Source of the DNA: Phycisphaerales bacterium | GTDB lineage: Bacteria; Planctomycetota; Phycisphaerae; UBA1845; Fen-1342 | NCBI GenBank assembly: GCA_016716475.1 | Contig: JADJWG010000004.1 | Span: forward strand, 248,001-312,000 | DNA: 64,000 nt | Direction of reading: 5' to 3' | Shown here: positions 7,935-16,650 of the stretch, piece after piece | Layout: each line of letters begins with the position of its first letter | How positions within the stretch are numbered: position 1 is the first letter of the stretch | The notes under the pieces: generated by a model | Told to the model about the DNA's origin: nothing | The model's database searches: none | The model's input: the letters and a program-made list of their open reading frames with translations, nothing else | Program-made: the position numbers and the translations under genes

Positions 7935-9440
7935 TCAGCCCGTCGCTCCCTTCGGCTCGCCCGCCTTCTCGGTCTCGGCGCGCTTCCGCTTTTCCGCCGC
8001 GCGGGCTTCCTCGCGCTGCTTCCTCGTGGGGATCGTCTCCAGCCGCGCCTTCAGCCGCTCGAACGTCTGGTTCACCGGCCGCAGCAGCAGGTTCAGGCGT
8101 TCCTCGGCCAGCCGCATGTCGCCCGCGGTCTTCGGCTGGGACTCCTTCACGCGGCGGAGGTCGTCGGCCCGGCGCTTCAGATATCCGTCGCGTCGCTCCT
8201 TGGCCTCCGCGAGGATGCGCTTGCACTGTTCCACCTGGCCGGGATCGAGCTCGTAGCGCCGGATGAACTCGAGCACGTACTGGTCCCAGTCGTCCCACTT
8301 CGAGACCAGCACCGCGTCGACCTCGGCGTACAGCCGCGCCGTGCGCTTGGCATACGCCTCATGGTCACCCGCCGCCGGCTGCGTGGTGGGGGCACCATCG
8401 GACTCCGCGGCCTCGCCGGCCGCGGCCCGCGCCGCACGCTCATCCGCCGCCCGGAACATCGCCTCCACGCGCGGATCGCGCGTGACCAGGCCCTGCTGCC
8501 GCAGTTCCCGCCACTGCGTGAACGTGACCAGTCCGTGCTCGGACCACATCATCTGCTCCGGTGCGCCTTCCAACCTCACGGGCATGCCCGACCAGATGCC
8601 GATGTCCGCGGGTGTCAGCACGTCCGGAATGTCGGGCGTATTGACCTTCAGGTACTCGACCTCGGTGCTGCCGAGGACATTGTCACGTCCGTCGGCATAC
8701 ACCGCCTTGACCGGCACGCAGACCCCGTTGATCCACTCGTAGTCCAGCACGACGCGCATCGCGACCTGCTCACCCAGCCGTTCCTCGACCTCGACCGCGT
8801 TCCAGTTCAGCGCCGGATCGAGCTGCCACTTGAAGGTTCGCTCGTCGTCCCGAATGCGTGCCTCGACGATGTGCAGCCCGTTCTCGTCCACACTTTCACG
8901 ATACTCGATTGCACTGCCGGAACCCGACCTCTGCAGATTGCCGGCAATGGTGGTTGTCGGCGACATCATGAGCGCAGCGGGTCGTGCTACCATGCCCAGC
9001 GATCGATAATCAAGAACCCTACCTTCGTAGGCCCGTTCCGCGAGCTCTGCCCGGGCGGAGAGTGCGCGGCGGTGTTTTTCCCAATAGCCGTCGGATGTGC
9101 GCAGCCGCGACACAGGAAATCGAACTGGCTCCCCCTCTGTGTTTGTTCCAGTGACTCCATCTTCTGTACCGTCGAGGTGAAAAGCAACGTAGTCCCCGTT
9201 GACCGTCGACCGCGTCTGAAAGATACCCCATTCCGGCATGTACCTTCGGACCCGCAGTTCTGCCGCAATCATCGCCCGGGCTTCTTCGAAGCGCCGCAGG
9301 GCCTCCGGCCGACCCTCTCCCCACTCGGCTTCAACTCCTTGAGCCCGGGTCTGACCAACTACTCCACTCGCGAGACCCACGCACGCCGTGATGCGCATGA
9401 CCCGCATGATAATCGTGTTTCGCCTCATGCTGGCTGACAT
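7935..9440 (-). CDS. Secreted protein of unknown function with coiled-coil C-terminus
   Basis: This 501-residue protein begins with an N-terminal hydrophobic signal (about 10-33) after a basic start. I do not recognise a family. The middle (about 100-330) looks globular, with alternating beta-strand segments such as EVEYLKVNTPDIPDVL, reminiscent of the outer-membrane lipoprotein-carrier-like folds seen in many planctomycete secreted proteins. The C-terminal 150 residues are highly charged and helical (KERRDGYLKRRADDLRRVKE and KQREEARAAEKRKRAETEK), probably a coiled coil. A low-complexity Ala/Pro/Thr linker lies near residue 350. It is convergent with the ferritin-like gene and appears monocistronic. 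Confidence 0.65.
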   Translation of the reverse strand: MSASMRRNTIIMRVMRITACVGLASGVVGQTRAQGVEAEWGEGRPEALRRFEEARAMIAAELRVRRYMPEWGIFQTRSTVNGDYVAFHLDGTEDGVTGTNTEGEPVRFPVSRLRTSDGYWEKHRRALSARAELAERAYEGRVLDYRSLGMVARPAALMMSPTTTIAGNLQRSGSGSAIEYRESVDENGLHIVEARIRDDERTFKWQLDPALNWNAVEVEERLGEQVAMRVVLDYEWINGVCVPVKAVYADGRDNVLGSTEVEYLKVNTPDIPDVLTPADIGIWSGMPVRLEGAPEQMMWSEHGLVTFTQWRELRQQGLVTRDPRVEAMFRAADERAARAAAGEAAESDGAPTTQPAAGDHEAYAKRTARLYAEVDAVLVSKWDDWDQYVLEFIRRYELDPGQVEQCKRILAEAKERRDGYLKRRADDLRRVKESQPKTAGDMRLAEERLNLLLRPVNQTFERLKARLETIPTRKQREEARAAEKRKRAETEKAGEPKGATG

Positions 9441-9572
9441 GAATCACTGCTCCTATTGTCGAGTGCGTGCCTCACGACTGACCCGAGCAGCGCACACACT
9501 GCTACTGGTGACGGCACTCAATGTCCATTACAATTCGACCACGTAAGCAACAGCCGACAACACACCAGAGAC

Positions 9573-9591
9573 ATGAGGCTATCTCAAAACC
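9573..9591 (+). repeat. IS left terminal inverted repeat
   Basis: ATGAGGCTATCTCAAAACC; it matches the right end perfectly in inverted orientation over 19 bp. Confidence 0.9.
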
Positions 9592-9621
9592 GGGACACCT
9601 GTTGACTTTGTACAATGATGC

Positions 9622-10398
9622 ATGTTGACACTCACGAATGAGCAATTGGATTGGCTGGCGGACAGGATTCCGGATCGGCCGAAGAGTCCGAAGGGCGGCC
9701 GGCCCGTCGCGGACAAGCGGCGGACGCTGCGCGGCATCTTCTGGATGCTGGACAACGGCGCGAAGTGGAAGGACCTGCCGCGCGAGTTCGGCGCGGGCCA
9801 CGGTGCACCGTTGGTTCCAGCGCTGGACGCGCGAAGGGCTCTTTGAGCAGGCCATGCGGGCCGCCGGACGCCTGGTCGAACGGGCGCGGCGCGTACCGCG
9901 TGTACGAATGCTTCATCGACGGCACCTTCGCCAAGGCCCGGGGCGGCGGTGATGGGATCGGGCGCGGCCACCTCGGAAAAGGCGTGAAAATCATGGTTCT
10001 GGTCGATGCTCGCGGGTTGCCGGTGGCGATCGATACCGCGCCGGCGGACGCCCACGAGAGCCGCTGCGTGCAGGCGCTGTTCGACTTCGTGCTGACGCGC
10101 GAGACGCCGCCGCGCGTGATCGGCGACAAGGCGTACGACAGCGACAAGCTCGACGAAGAGCTCGCACAGCGCGGCATGGAAATGATCGCGCCGCATCGCG
10201 GCAACCGCAAGCCGGAGAATGTGACACAGGACCGCCGGCCGCTGCAGCGCCAAGCGGCGCTGGACGGTGGAGCGGACGATCTCCTGGATCCAGAACTACC
10301 GCCGGCTCTGCATCCGTTGGGAGAAGTCGAGCTGCCTGTTCAGCGGCTTCTTGCATATGACCTGTACGCTTCTCTTGCTTTCAGAGGTTTTGAGATAG
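9622..10398 (+). pseudogene. IS5-family transposase, broken by three +1 frameshifts
   Basis: Translation begins in frame with MLTLTNEQLDWLADRIP and runs to about 9795, continues one frame on (ATVHRWFQRWTREGLFEQ) to about 9885, then again one frame on (AYRVYECFIDGTFAKARGG ... GDKAYDSDKLDEEL) to about 10235, and finally returns to the first frame (RRWTVERTISWIQNYRRLC ... stop at 10396). Together these give a full IS5-type DDE transposase: the first Asp in FIDGTF, the second in GDKAYDS and the Glu in TVERT. All three breaks have the same direction, as from one extra base each. IS5 members sometimes use one programmed frameshift, but not three, so the gene is dead unless the breaks are assembly errors. 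Confidence 0.85.
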
Positions 10399-10404
10399 CC
10401 TCAT
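10386..10404 (-). repeat. IS right terminal inverted repeat
   Basis: GGTTTTGAGATAGCCTCAT on the + strand. The transposase stop codon TAG lies inside it, and its outermost TCA reads as TGA on the minus strand, ending the neighbouring interrupted gene. Confidence 0.9.
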
Positions 10405-10829
10405 GGCTCATCGTCGGTGAAGAGGTTGGGATGCAGGAAACTCGATTCGATGATCCCGAATCCATGCCAAAATTGGCATCCCGGCTCGACGAGACACGGC
10501 TCGCCTTCCTTTCCTTTGTCATTCGTAGCACACAGCCAGCGATAGCCGCACGGCTGAGGATTGCTGTAGATGAGTTTTCCGGGCGACGTGGCGGTGAAAG
10601 AGGATGGCGCGTACACCGTTGAATGCCAGCCCCTTCCCTGGCAGGTACGGCCCCACACGTCGCCCACACACTTGCAGGTTGCGGTGTTTCCAACCGGGAA
10701 TCCCGAGCACGTGTGTGGTGCGTCGAGCTCCCCGCACCCGATCGGAACCGCAATCTCACTGGCCAGCATCGGCGTCCCCAGACCCAACACGAGCACGAGC
10801 ACACAAACTACAATCAGTCGCGCACACAT
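10401..10829 (-). pseudogene. Cysteine-rich secreted protein, 3' end interrupted by the IS
   Basis: The remaining 142 codons encode a signal peptide (residues 1-24, a run of Val/Leu, cleavage near MLASE) and a small secreted domain with about nine cysteines (CKCVGDVWGRTCQG, CGYRWLCATND, CLVEPGC). I do not recognise the family. The present stop codon at 10401-10403 comes from the IS tip. If the IS and one AT duplicate are removed, the frame reads on from DEP into CLWCVVGCCLRGRIVMDIEC and stops at 9502, which adds 24 residues of similar cysteine-rich composition. This suggests the IS truncated the C-terminus; the shortened protein may still be made. Confidence 0.6.
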
Positions 10830-11245
10830 CGTCGAATTCCCCTTCGATTCCAGAAGTGTTGCAAGTCCCCGCGGCTTGCCCCGCGCCGCCCGTCGCTACG
10901 GGCAGTTACCACAGTCTACCCCCCCCGTGCATCTGTCAAGACAAATATCGGAAGCCCGCATGGTAATCCCAACCTCTGCACCTTCGCTCTTCATCCCTCA
11001 GGTCCGGCCACTCACCACAACTCTCCACCATGAACGCATTCATCCGCGAACATGAAACGGTACGACCGTCGCCCAAACCTATCATGTTGCATCTTGTTGC
11101 TCATAGGCAACATGCAGATTGCGCAGGACGCGGACAACCTCTACTTGTTGCAATCGTTCGAGTGAAGGGCACCAACAACCCGCTTCGCCAACCTCCCCCA
11201 CTCCCTCCATTCCGCTTCCAATCAACTCGCGCGCGGTTGCGCTCC
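10830..11245. other. Intergenic stretch with a nested inverted repeat
   Basis: No gene is supported here. The region is C- and A-rich on the + strand. CATGTTGC (11083-11090) and GCAACATG (11107-11114) form an 8-bp inverted repeat, and GTTGC at 11096-11100 can pair with the same right arm around a 6-nt loop. It lies downstream of the amidohydrolase stop and upstream of the secreted cysteine-rich gene. Confidence 0.5.
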
Positions 11246-12474
11246 TTACCCCTCGACGCGCACCACCTCCCCCGCCACCCACACCCCCGTCGGACGGCGC
11301 AGGTCCTTGAACAACGCCACCAACACCTCTTCCCCCGTGCCGTGCGTGCCCACCTCCACCGGAAACGCCGCCAGGTCCGCCCACTTCCCCGCCTCCAGCG
11401 TCCCAAGCTCCGCACCCAACCCCAGCGCCACCGCCGCGTCGCGCGTCATCATCGCCAGCACTTCCCCCGGCGAAAGCTCGGGGAACTGCTCCAGCACCAA
11501 TCGTCCCTCCGCCCGCAGATCGAGATCGTCGTTGCTCGCCGCACTGTCCGTCCCCAGCGCCACCCGCACACCCGCCGCCCGCAGCTCGCGCAGGGGATAC
11601 CGCGGGTGCCCAAAGAACCGGTGCGCCCGCGGGCAGTACACCACGGTGTGACCTGTGGTCGCGATCCGTTCCGCATCCTGCGTCGTCGCGTAGTTGCAGT
11701 GTGCCAGCAGCCCCGCCGGCAAACCTGTCGCCACCTCCTCCAGTAAATCACACCCCGGCCGCCGCGGACTCGACCACCCCTGCTTCCGCACCAGGTCGGC
11801 GAGCCACGGCGGCAGTGCGTCCGGCGCGCCCGCCACGAAGGCCACCTCCTCGGTTGTCTCGGCCCAGTGCATACACCACGGCAGGCCGAACTCGGCCGCC
11901 AACTCCAGGGCGCGCCGGATGTCGCCCGCCGAGACGGTATACGGCGCGTGCGGCGATACCCCCACGCGCAGCCGCTCATCCTGCGGCACACCGGCCACCC
12001 CCGCGCGCAACTCGGCAACCGTCCGCGGCGGATGGTCGGCCAGCGCCAGCAATTCGAAATAACAGACCTTGCGGATCGGCAGGGGTCGCAGCACCTCGGC
12101 GTGCCAGCCGCACCGCGAGATGTCACCGACGCACGTGACGCCGGCGGCCAGTGACTGGAGCGCTCCGATTCGCACGGCCGCGCGCTCACGCTCCAATTGA
12201 CCCGGTGCCCGGCGCAGTTGCACGAGGGCCGGCAGCCAGTCCCACAGGGCTGCCGGCGCCAGTTGGCCGGCGTAGCAGGTCAGTTCCAGGTGCGTGTGGG
12301 GATTCACGAGACCGGGAGTGAGCAGCACATCGCCGAGCTCGCGAACGACTTCGCCCGGAGCCGGCGTGAGTGCCTGGGCCGGACCGACGGCGGCGATGGT
12401 CCCATCCAGCACCCGTATAGCGCCGTCGGGCAGGGGGGGGGCGGCGACCGGAGCGACCCAGGCGGCGCGCAGAA

Positions 12475-12478
<4 letters not shown>
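11246..12478 (-). CDS. Amidohydrolase of the adenosine/MTA/aminodeoxyfutalosine deaminase group
   Basis: The 410-residue product has the metal-dependent amidohydrolase barrel: H61 and H63 in the HTHLEL block, H177 in SPHAPYT, H204 and E207 in MHWAET, H260, and D311 in GTDSAASNDDLDL. These are the residues used by ATZ/TRZ-type purine or pyrimidine deaminases, including S-adenosylhomocysteine/methylthioadenosine deaminase (MtaD) and 6-aminodeoxyfutalosine deaminase (MqnX). I chose ATG 12478 because it overlaps the stop of the upstream phosphorylase by 4 bp (ATGA), so the two are translationally coupled. This context points to a nucleoside or methylthioadenosine substrate. Sequence inspection alone cannot tell MtaD from MqnX. 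Confidence 0.8.
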
Positions 12479-13371
<893 letters not shown>

Positions 13372-13552
13372 GCTGGGCTCCCGCGCCGCGACGCCCGGGC
13401 GTGTGCGGCGGCGCTCGAGGCGTCTGGCGCTGCCCCGTAAGTTGTAGCGCACCCGCGGTCCGGCTGGCGGCTGCGTCCGCAGTATAAACGCGCGGGCACT
13501 ACCGGGGGAACGGGGAGCCAGGCCGTGGCGCCCGCAGGTCGCCTGCACACGC

Positions 13553-14224
13553 TTAGGAGCGTTGTGGGGCGGGGGCTTTCAGGGCTTCCTCGATCGCGGC
13601 AATGACCTTCGCATCGTCCGGCTTGGTCCGCGCTGTAAACCGGGCGATGACTCGACCATCGCGACCGACCAGAAACTTCGCGAAGTTCCAGTCGATCTCC
13701 CCAGCGAAGCCGGGGTTCGTCGTCTCGGAGGTCAGCCACTTGTAGAGCTCGTGCTGATCACGCCCCTTGACCGAGATCTTCGCGAACATCGGGAAGGTGA
13801 CGCCGAAGCGCGTCGAGCAGAACTCGAGGATCTGCTCGTTCGTACCGGGCTCCTGGCCCATGAAATTGTTGGCCGGGAAGCCGAGGATGCGCAGACCCTG
13901 TGGTTCGTAACGCGTGTGCAGCGCCTGGAGCTGCTCGTATTGCGGTGTGAGGCCGCACTTCGACGCCACGTTCACGAACATCACAACCTGCCCCTTGTAC
14001 TGCGACAGGGAGACCGGCAGGCCCTCGATATCGAGCATCGTGAAGTCCAGCGGACTGGTGGCAGTGGCGGCGCTCATCTCGACGTCCTTCGTGTTCTGTA
14101 CCGCGGTCGGATCGGCCGCGGGCGGTTGGGATTCGTTGGTAGCCACAGGTTGACGACAGGCAGCCCACCACGGCAGTCCGACCCCCAGTGTGATCCAGAC
14201 CCAACGTTGCTTCCATCGCTTCAT
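13553..14224 (-). CDS. Glutathione peroxidase, predicted lipoprotein
   Basis: The 223-residue product starts with a lipoprotein signal (lipobox LPWWAAC, Cys23), then a Pro/Thr/Ala-rich linker, then a glutathione peroxidase domain from about residue 58. The peroxidatic residue is Cys90 in NVASKCGLT (not selenocysteine), with the usual FPANNFMGQEPG Gln block and the WNFAKFLV Trp/Asn block. It should reduce hydroperoxides outside the cytoplasm, probably using thioredoxin-like donors as most bacterial Cys-type GPx do. The start was set by GAGGAG about 9 nt upstream of ATG 14224. Most bacterial glutathione peroxidases are cytoplasmic, so the lipid anchor is notable. The Fe(II)-trafficking gene diverges from it. 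Confidence 0.88.
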   Translation of the reverse strand: MKRWKQRWVWITLGVGLPWWAACRQPVATNESQPPAADPTAVQNTKDVEMSAATATSPLDFTMLDIEGLPVSLSQYKGQVVMFVNVASKCGLTPQYEQLQALHTRYEPQGLRILGFPANNFMGQEPGTNEQILEFCSTRFGVTFPMFAKISVKGRDQHELYKWLTSETTNPGFAGEIDWNFAKFLVGRDGRVIARFTARTKPDDAKVIAAIEEALKAPAPQRS

Positions 14225-14417
14225 ACGTAGCGCTCCTCGCGGTTGGGGACAGCGTACGGGGTTTGCACGACGGGTGGACGCCGACCCGGTACCCGGCCGG
14301 AAACCGCCTGCCGGAGCGTCCTCCGTGGACGGGATCATAGCGCCGGTCGGGGCGCGGGACAGCCGGCCGCCGAGCGCCTATCCTTCCTGCAACAAGGTCA
14401 GTGATGAAGGAGTGACC

Positions 14418-14732
14418 ATGGCCGCACCGACCGTGAAATGCGCTCGCCTCGGCAAAGAGCTTCCCGGACTCGATCCCACCACGCCGGAGGGTTCACAGGC
14501 CCTGCGGATGGCTCTGCTGTTGGGGGGGGCGGACCTGAAGAAGCAGGTGCAGGAGCACGTCTCGGCCGAAGCGTGGGCGGCGTGGCGTGAGCATATGCGC
14601 ATGGTCATCAACGAATATCGCCTCGACGCGACTTCGGACGAAGCGAATGCGGTACTGGCGAACGCTCTAGTTCAATTCCTGTTTGGCGGTGGCGGGCACG
14701 TGGGCGGATACGTTCCGCCGGAGCAGGGCTGA
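14418..14732 (+). CDS. yggX: Fe(2+)-trafficking / oxidative damage protection protein (YggX family)
   Basis: This 104-residue protein matches YggX: a Cys near the N-terminus (VKCARLGKELPGL, Cys8), then a KKQVQEHVSAEAWAAW block, MVINEYRLD and LVQFLFGG. YggX takes part in iron handling and protects Fe-S clusters from oxidative damage in the cytoplasm. ATG 14418 has GAAGGAG about 6 nt upstream. The family is best known from Gammaproteobacteria (about 90 residues), so its presence here is of interest. It stands opposite a glutathione peroxidase, which suggests a small oxidative-stress region. There is a C-terminal Gly-rich tail (GGGGHVGGYVPPEQG). Confidence 0.85.
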   Translation: MAAPTVKCARLGKELPGLDPTTPEGSQALRMALLLGGADLKKQVQEHVSAEAWAAWREHMRMVINEYRLDATSDEANAVLANALVQFLFGGGGHVGGYVPPEQG

Positions 14733-14848
14733 CCTGCGCCGCTCGGTTCGGATGAGGGCCTGATTCCGCCGCGTCACCGTAACCCGACACGCGTCGTCCA
14801 GGGCGGGGGTGTCCATGCGCTACGCGCGGTACTGACGTTATTTTGCGG

Positions 14849-15577
14849 TCAGGGCTTCTGATACCCTTCAGGCAGCCACTCGTAGCCGAACGTGAGGATG
14901 TATGCCAGTCGCGGATGGTCGGAGATATTCGGGCCGGTGTAGTGCAGCGTCTTCAGCGCGTGCAGTGTAGCTCCGCCGGCTGGTAGCGGGCATGCGATTG
15001 CCTTGCTCGGATCGACCTGGTCGGTTTCGAGTGTATGCATGTTGGGGTTATTGCCAGCCGGATGATGCGGCAACAGGTCACCGAGGTGGCTGCGGGGCAC
15101 GAACCACATGCAGCCGGTCTCGACGGGGGCATTCCGGAGCGGCATCCAGAAATTGACGGTGAAGGCAGTGGTGCCCTTGGCCCAGTAGGCCTGGTCCTGG
15201 TGCCAGGGGGTTTCCTTGTTGTTGTGAGGCGGCTTGTAGATGGTGTGGTCGCCAAGGAAATTGCAGTCCTCGCCGAGTAGTTGCTGGGCCATCATCCGAG
15301 CGTTCCGGAAGTAGCGTGACTCAAGCAGGCGCGGTTCGACCTTGTGGGGGCTGATGACCTGGGGAATGACGTTGGCGTTTTTCGTGGCCTTATCGGCGCC
15401 GAGTTCATATGCGAGTTCCGGCGGCAACTCACTATGCCGTGCAAACAGGCCCATGAGCAGGCCCTCCAGGAACTGGAGGTCCTCGGTGTCGGTAATGCGG
15501 TCCAGAGCAAGGTAGCCGTCGCGGTGATACTGGGCGACCTGCTGCTGGGACAGGCGCAGTGGGTCAGTCATGCTCAT
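14849..15577 (-). CDS. Phytanoyl-CoA dioxygenase (PhyH) family protein
   Basis: The 242-residue protein shows the Fe(II)/2-oxoglutarate oxygenase ligands in order: H126 and D128 in WHQDQAYW, H212 in TLHYTGPN, and R223 (HPRLAY) for 2-oxoglutarate. The start MSMTDPLRLS at 15577 is the first Met after the upstream non-coding part and gives the usual PhyH opening with a tyrosine-rich 'YHRDGYLAL' segment. Substrates of bacterial PhyH proteins vary widely (lipids, halogenation, osmolytes), so none is claimed. A second PhyH protein lies at 44880-45668. It diverges from the sirtuin gene. Confidence 0.85.
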   Translation of the reverse strand: MSMTDPLRLSQQQVAQYHRDGYLALDRITDTEDLQFLEGLLMGLFARHSELPPELAYELGADKATKNANVIPQVISPHKVEPRLLESRYFRNARMMAQQLLGEDCNFLGDHTIYKPPHNNKETPWHQDQAYWAKGTTAFTVNFWMPLRNAPVETGCMWFVPRSHLGDLLPHHPAGNNPNMHTLETDQVDPSKAIACPLPAGGATLHALKTLHYTGPNISDHPRLAYILTFGYEWLPEGYQKP

Positions 15578-15679
15578 CGCAGTATGATTCCTGCCAGGTT
15601 GAAACGGTACATAGGGCCCGACCCGAGATGATACCGCGCCCCCTGCTGAAAGCGAACCCCCAGCCGCTACACTGCTCCT

Positions 15680-16420
15680 ATGCCTGAGGCCCTCACCGCC
15701 GCTGCCCAGTGTCTGCTGACCGCCGAGCGGCTTTGTATCTCCACCGGCGCAGGCATGTCGGTCGAGTCCGGACTCGACACCTTCCGCGGTGAGGACGGCC
15801 TGTGGTCCAAGGTGCGCATCGAGGAAATGGCCACTCCCGAGGCCTTCGAGCGCGATCCCCTGAAAGTTTGGGCGTGGTACCGCTGGCGGCGGCAGAAATT
15901 GGCGACGGTTGCTCCTCATGCTGGCCACCGGGTGCTGGCGGCCTGGGAGGATCGGGTAGCGGCCTGCACGATCGTCACGCAGAACATCGACGGTCTGCAC
16001 CATCGGGCCGGGTCGCGGAACGTGCTCGAACTGCATGGCCGGCTTGACGAGGTCCGATGCACGCGTTGCAACTACGAAACGCGGACACTGGACGACTTGG
16101 GAGCTGACCCACGCTGTCCGGAGTGCGGGGCGCAGCTCCGACCCGGAGTGGTCTGGTTTGGCGAACTGCTGCCCCAAGGGGTGTTGGAGGCCGGATTCGA
16201 GGCGGCCGCGGCCTGCGATGTCTTTGTGGTGATTGGTACGAGCGGTGTCGTGCAGCCGGCGGCGTCGCTGGCGGATGTGGCGAAGTCGCGCGGTGCGACG
16301 ATCATCGAAATTAACCCGAATCCGAGCGAGGTCTCGCTCTTGGCGGATGTGCAGATACGCGCGGGTTCACGCGCTGCACTGGTGGCGATCGATGAGCTTT
16401 GGCTGCGATATGGGCAGTAG
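15680..16420 (+). CDS. cobB: NAD-dependent protein deacylase, sirtuin class III
   Basis: The 246-residue protein is a complete sirtuin: NAD-binding GAGMSVESGLDTFRG (23-37), TQNIDGLHHRAG (100-111), catalytic His119, and a zinc site of C127, C130, C146 and C149. Tyr67 and Arg70 in AWYRWRR match the Tyr-x2-Arg motif of SIRT5/CobB-type enzymes, which remove succinyl or malonyl groups from lysine as well as acetyl. It should act on cytoplasmic metabolic enzymes. It is followed at some distance by dnaG and appears to have its own transcript. The symbol is by family resemblance only. Confidence 0.88.
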   Translation: MPEALTAAAQCLLTAERLCISTGAGMSVESGLDTFRGEDGLWSKVRIEEMATPEAFERDPLKVWAWYRWRRQKLATVAPHAGHRVLAAWEDRVAACTIVTQNIDGLHHRAGSRNVLELHGRLDEVRCTRCNYETRTLDDLGADPRCPECGAQLRPGVVWFGELLPQGVLEAGFEAAAACDVFVVIGTSGVVQPAASLADVAKSRGATIIEINPNPSEVSLLADVQIRAGSRAALVAIDELWLRYGQ

Positions 16421-16521
16421 CGGCGTGCTCGTGCGCGATTCCGCACAGCGAGTGCGCAAGAAACCGCGCTGTGCGCGGGGCGGCATGTGAGGTTGTGAAA
16501 TGCCGGGAAACACCGCGTTTT

Positions 16522-16550
16522 TTGCCGTTTCATGAAAGTTGGGTTATAAT
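16522..16550 (+). promoter_or_regulatory. Sigma-70 type promoter for dnaG-rpoD
   Basis: TTGCCG at 16522-16527 and TATAAT at 16545-16550 are separated by 17 bp, a near-consensus housekeeping promoter. It lies about 100 bp upstream of dnaG in an otherwise GC-rich gap, and it is the clearest promoter in the window. Confidence 0.75.
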
Positions 16551-16650
16551 TACGAGATTGCCGATCTCGGCCTGAGCGAGTGCAGGCCTACGCGGCGCTG
16601 GAGGTGCGCATGCACCCCGCGCAGAACCGCGGCTCACCTACTTGGTATCA

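Larger units (their letters stand above)
9573..10404 (+). mobile_element. IS5-family insertion sequence, degenerate
   Basis: An 832-bp element is bounded by a perfect 19-bp terminal inverted repeat (9573-9591 and 10386-10404) and carries one transposase gene in the + direction, now frameshifted three times. The ends can also be drawn two bases further in, with AT as a 2-bp target duplication, because the AT/AT at the tips is symmetrical. It sits inside the 3' part of a minus-strand gene for a cysteine-rich secreted protein, and the outer bases of its right end form that gene's present stop codon. Confidence 0.85.

Noticed and set aside
7779..9437. 552-codon + strand frame opposite the secreted protein
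   Set aside because: Arg/Leu/Pro-rich translation typical of an antisense frame in GC-rich DNA; the minus-strand frame has a signal peptide and sensible composition.
10830..11245. CRISPR-like or direct repeat array
   Set aside because: Only short inverted repeats are present; no regular spacing of repeats was found here or elsewhere in the window.
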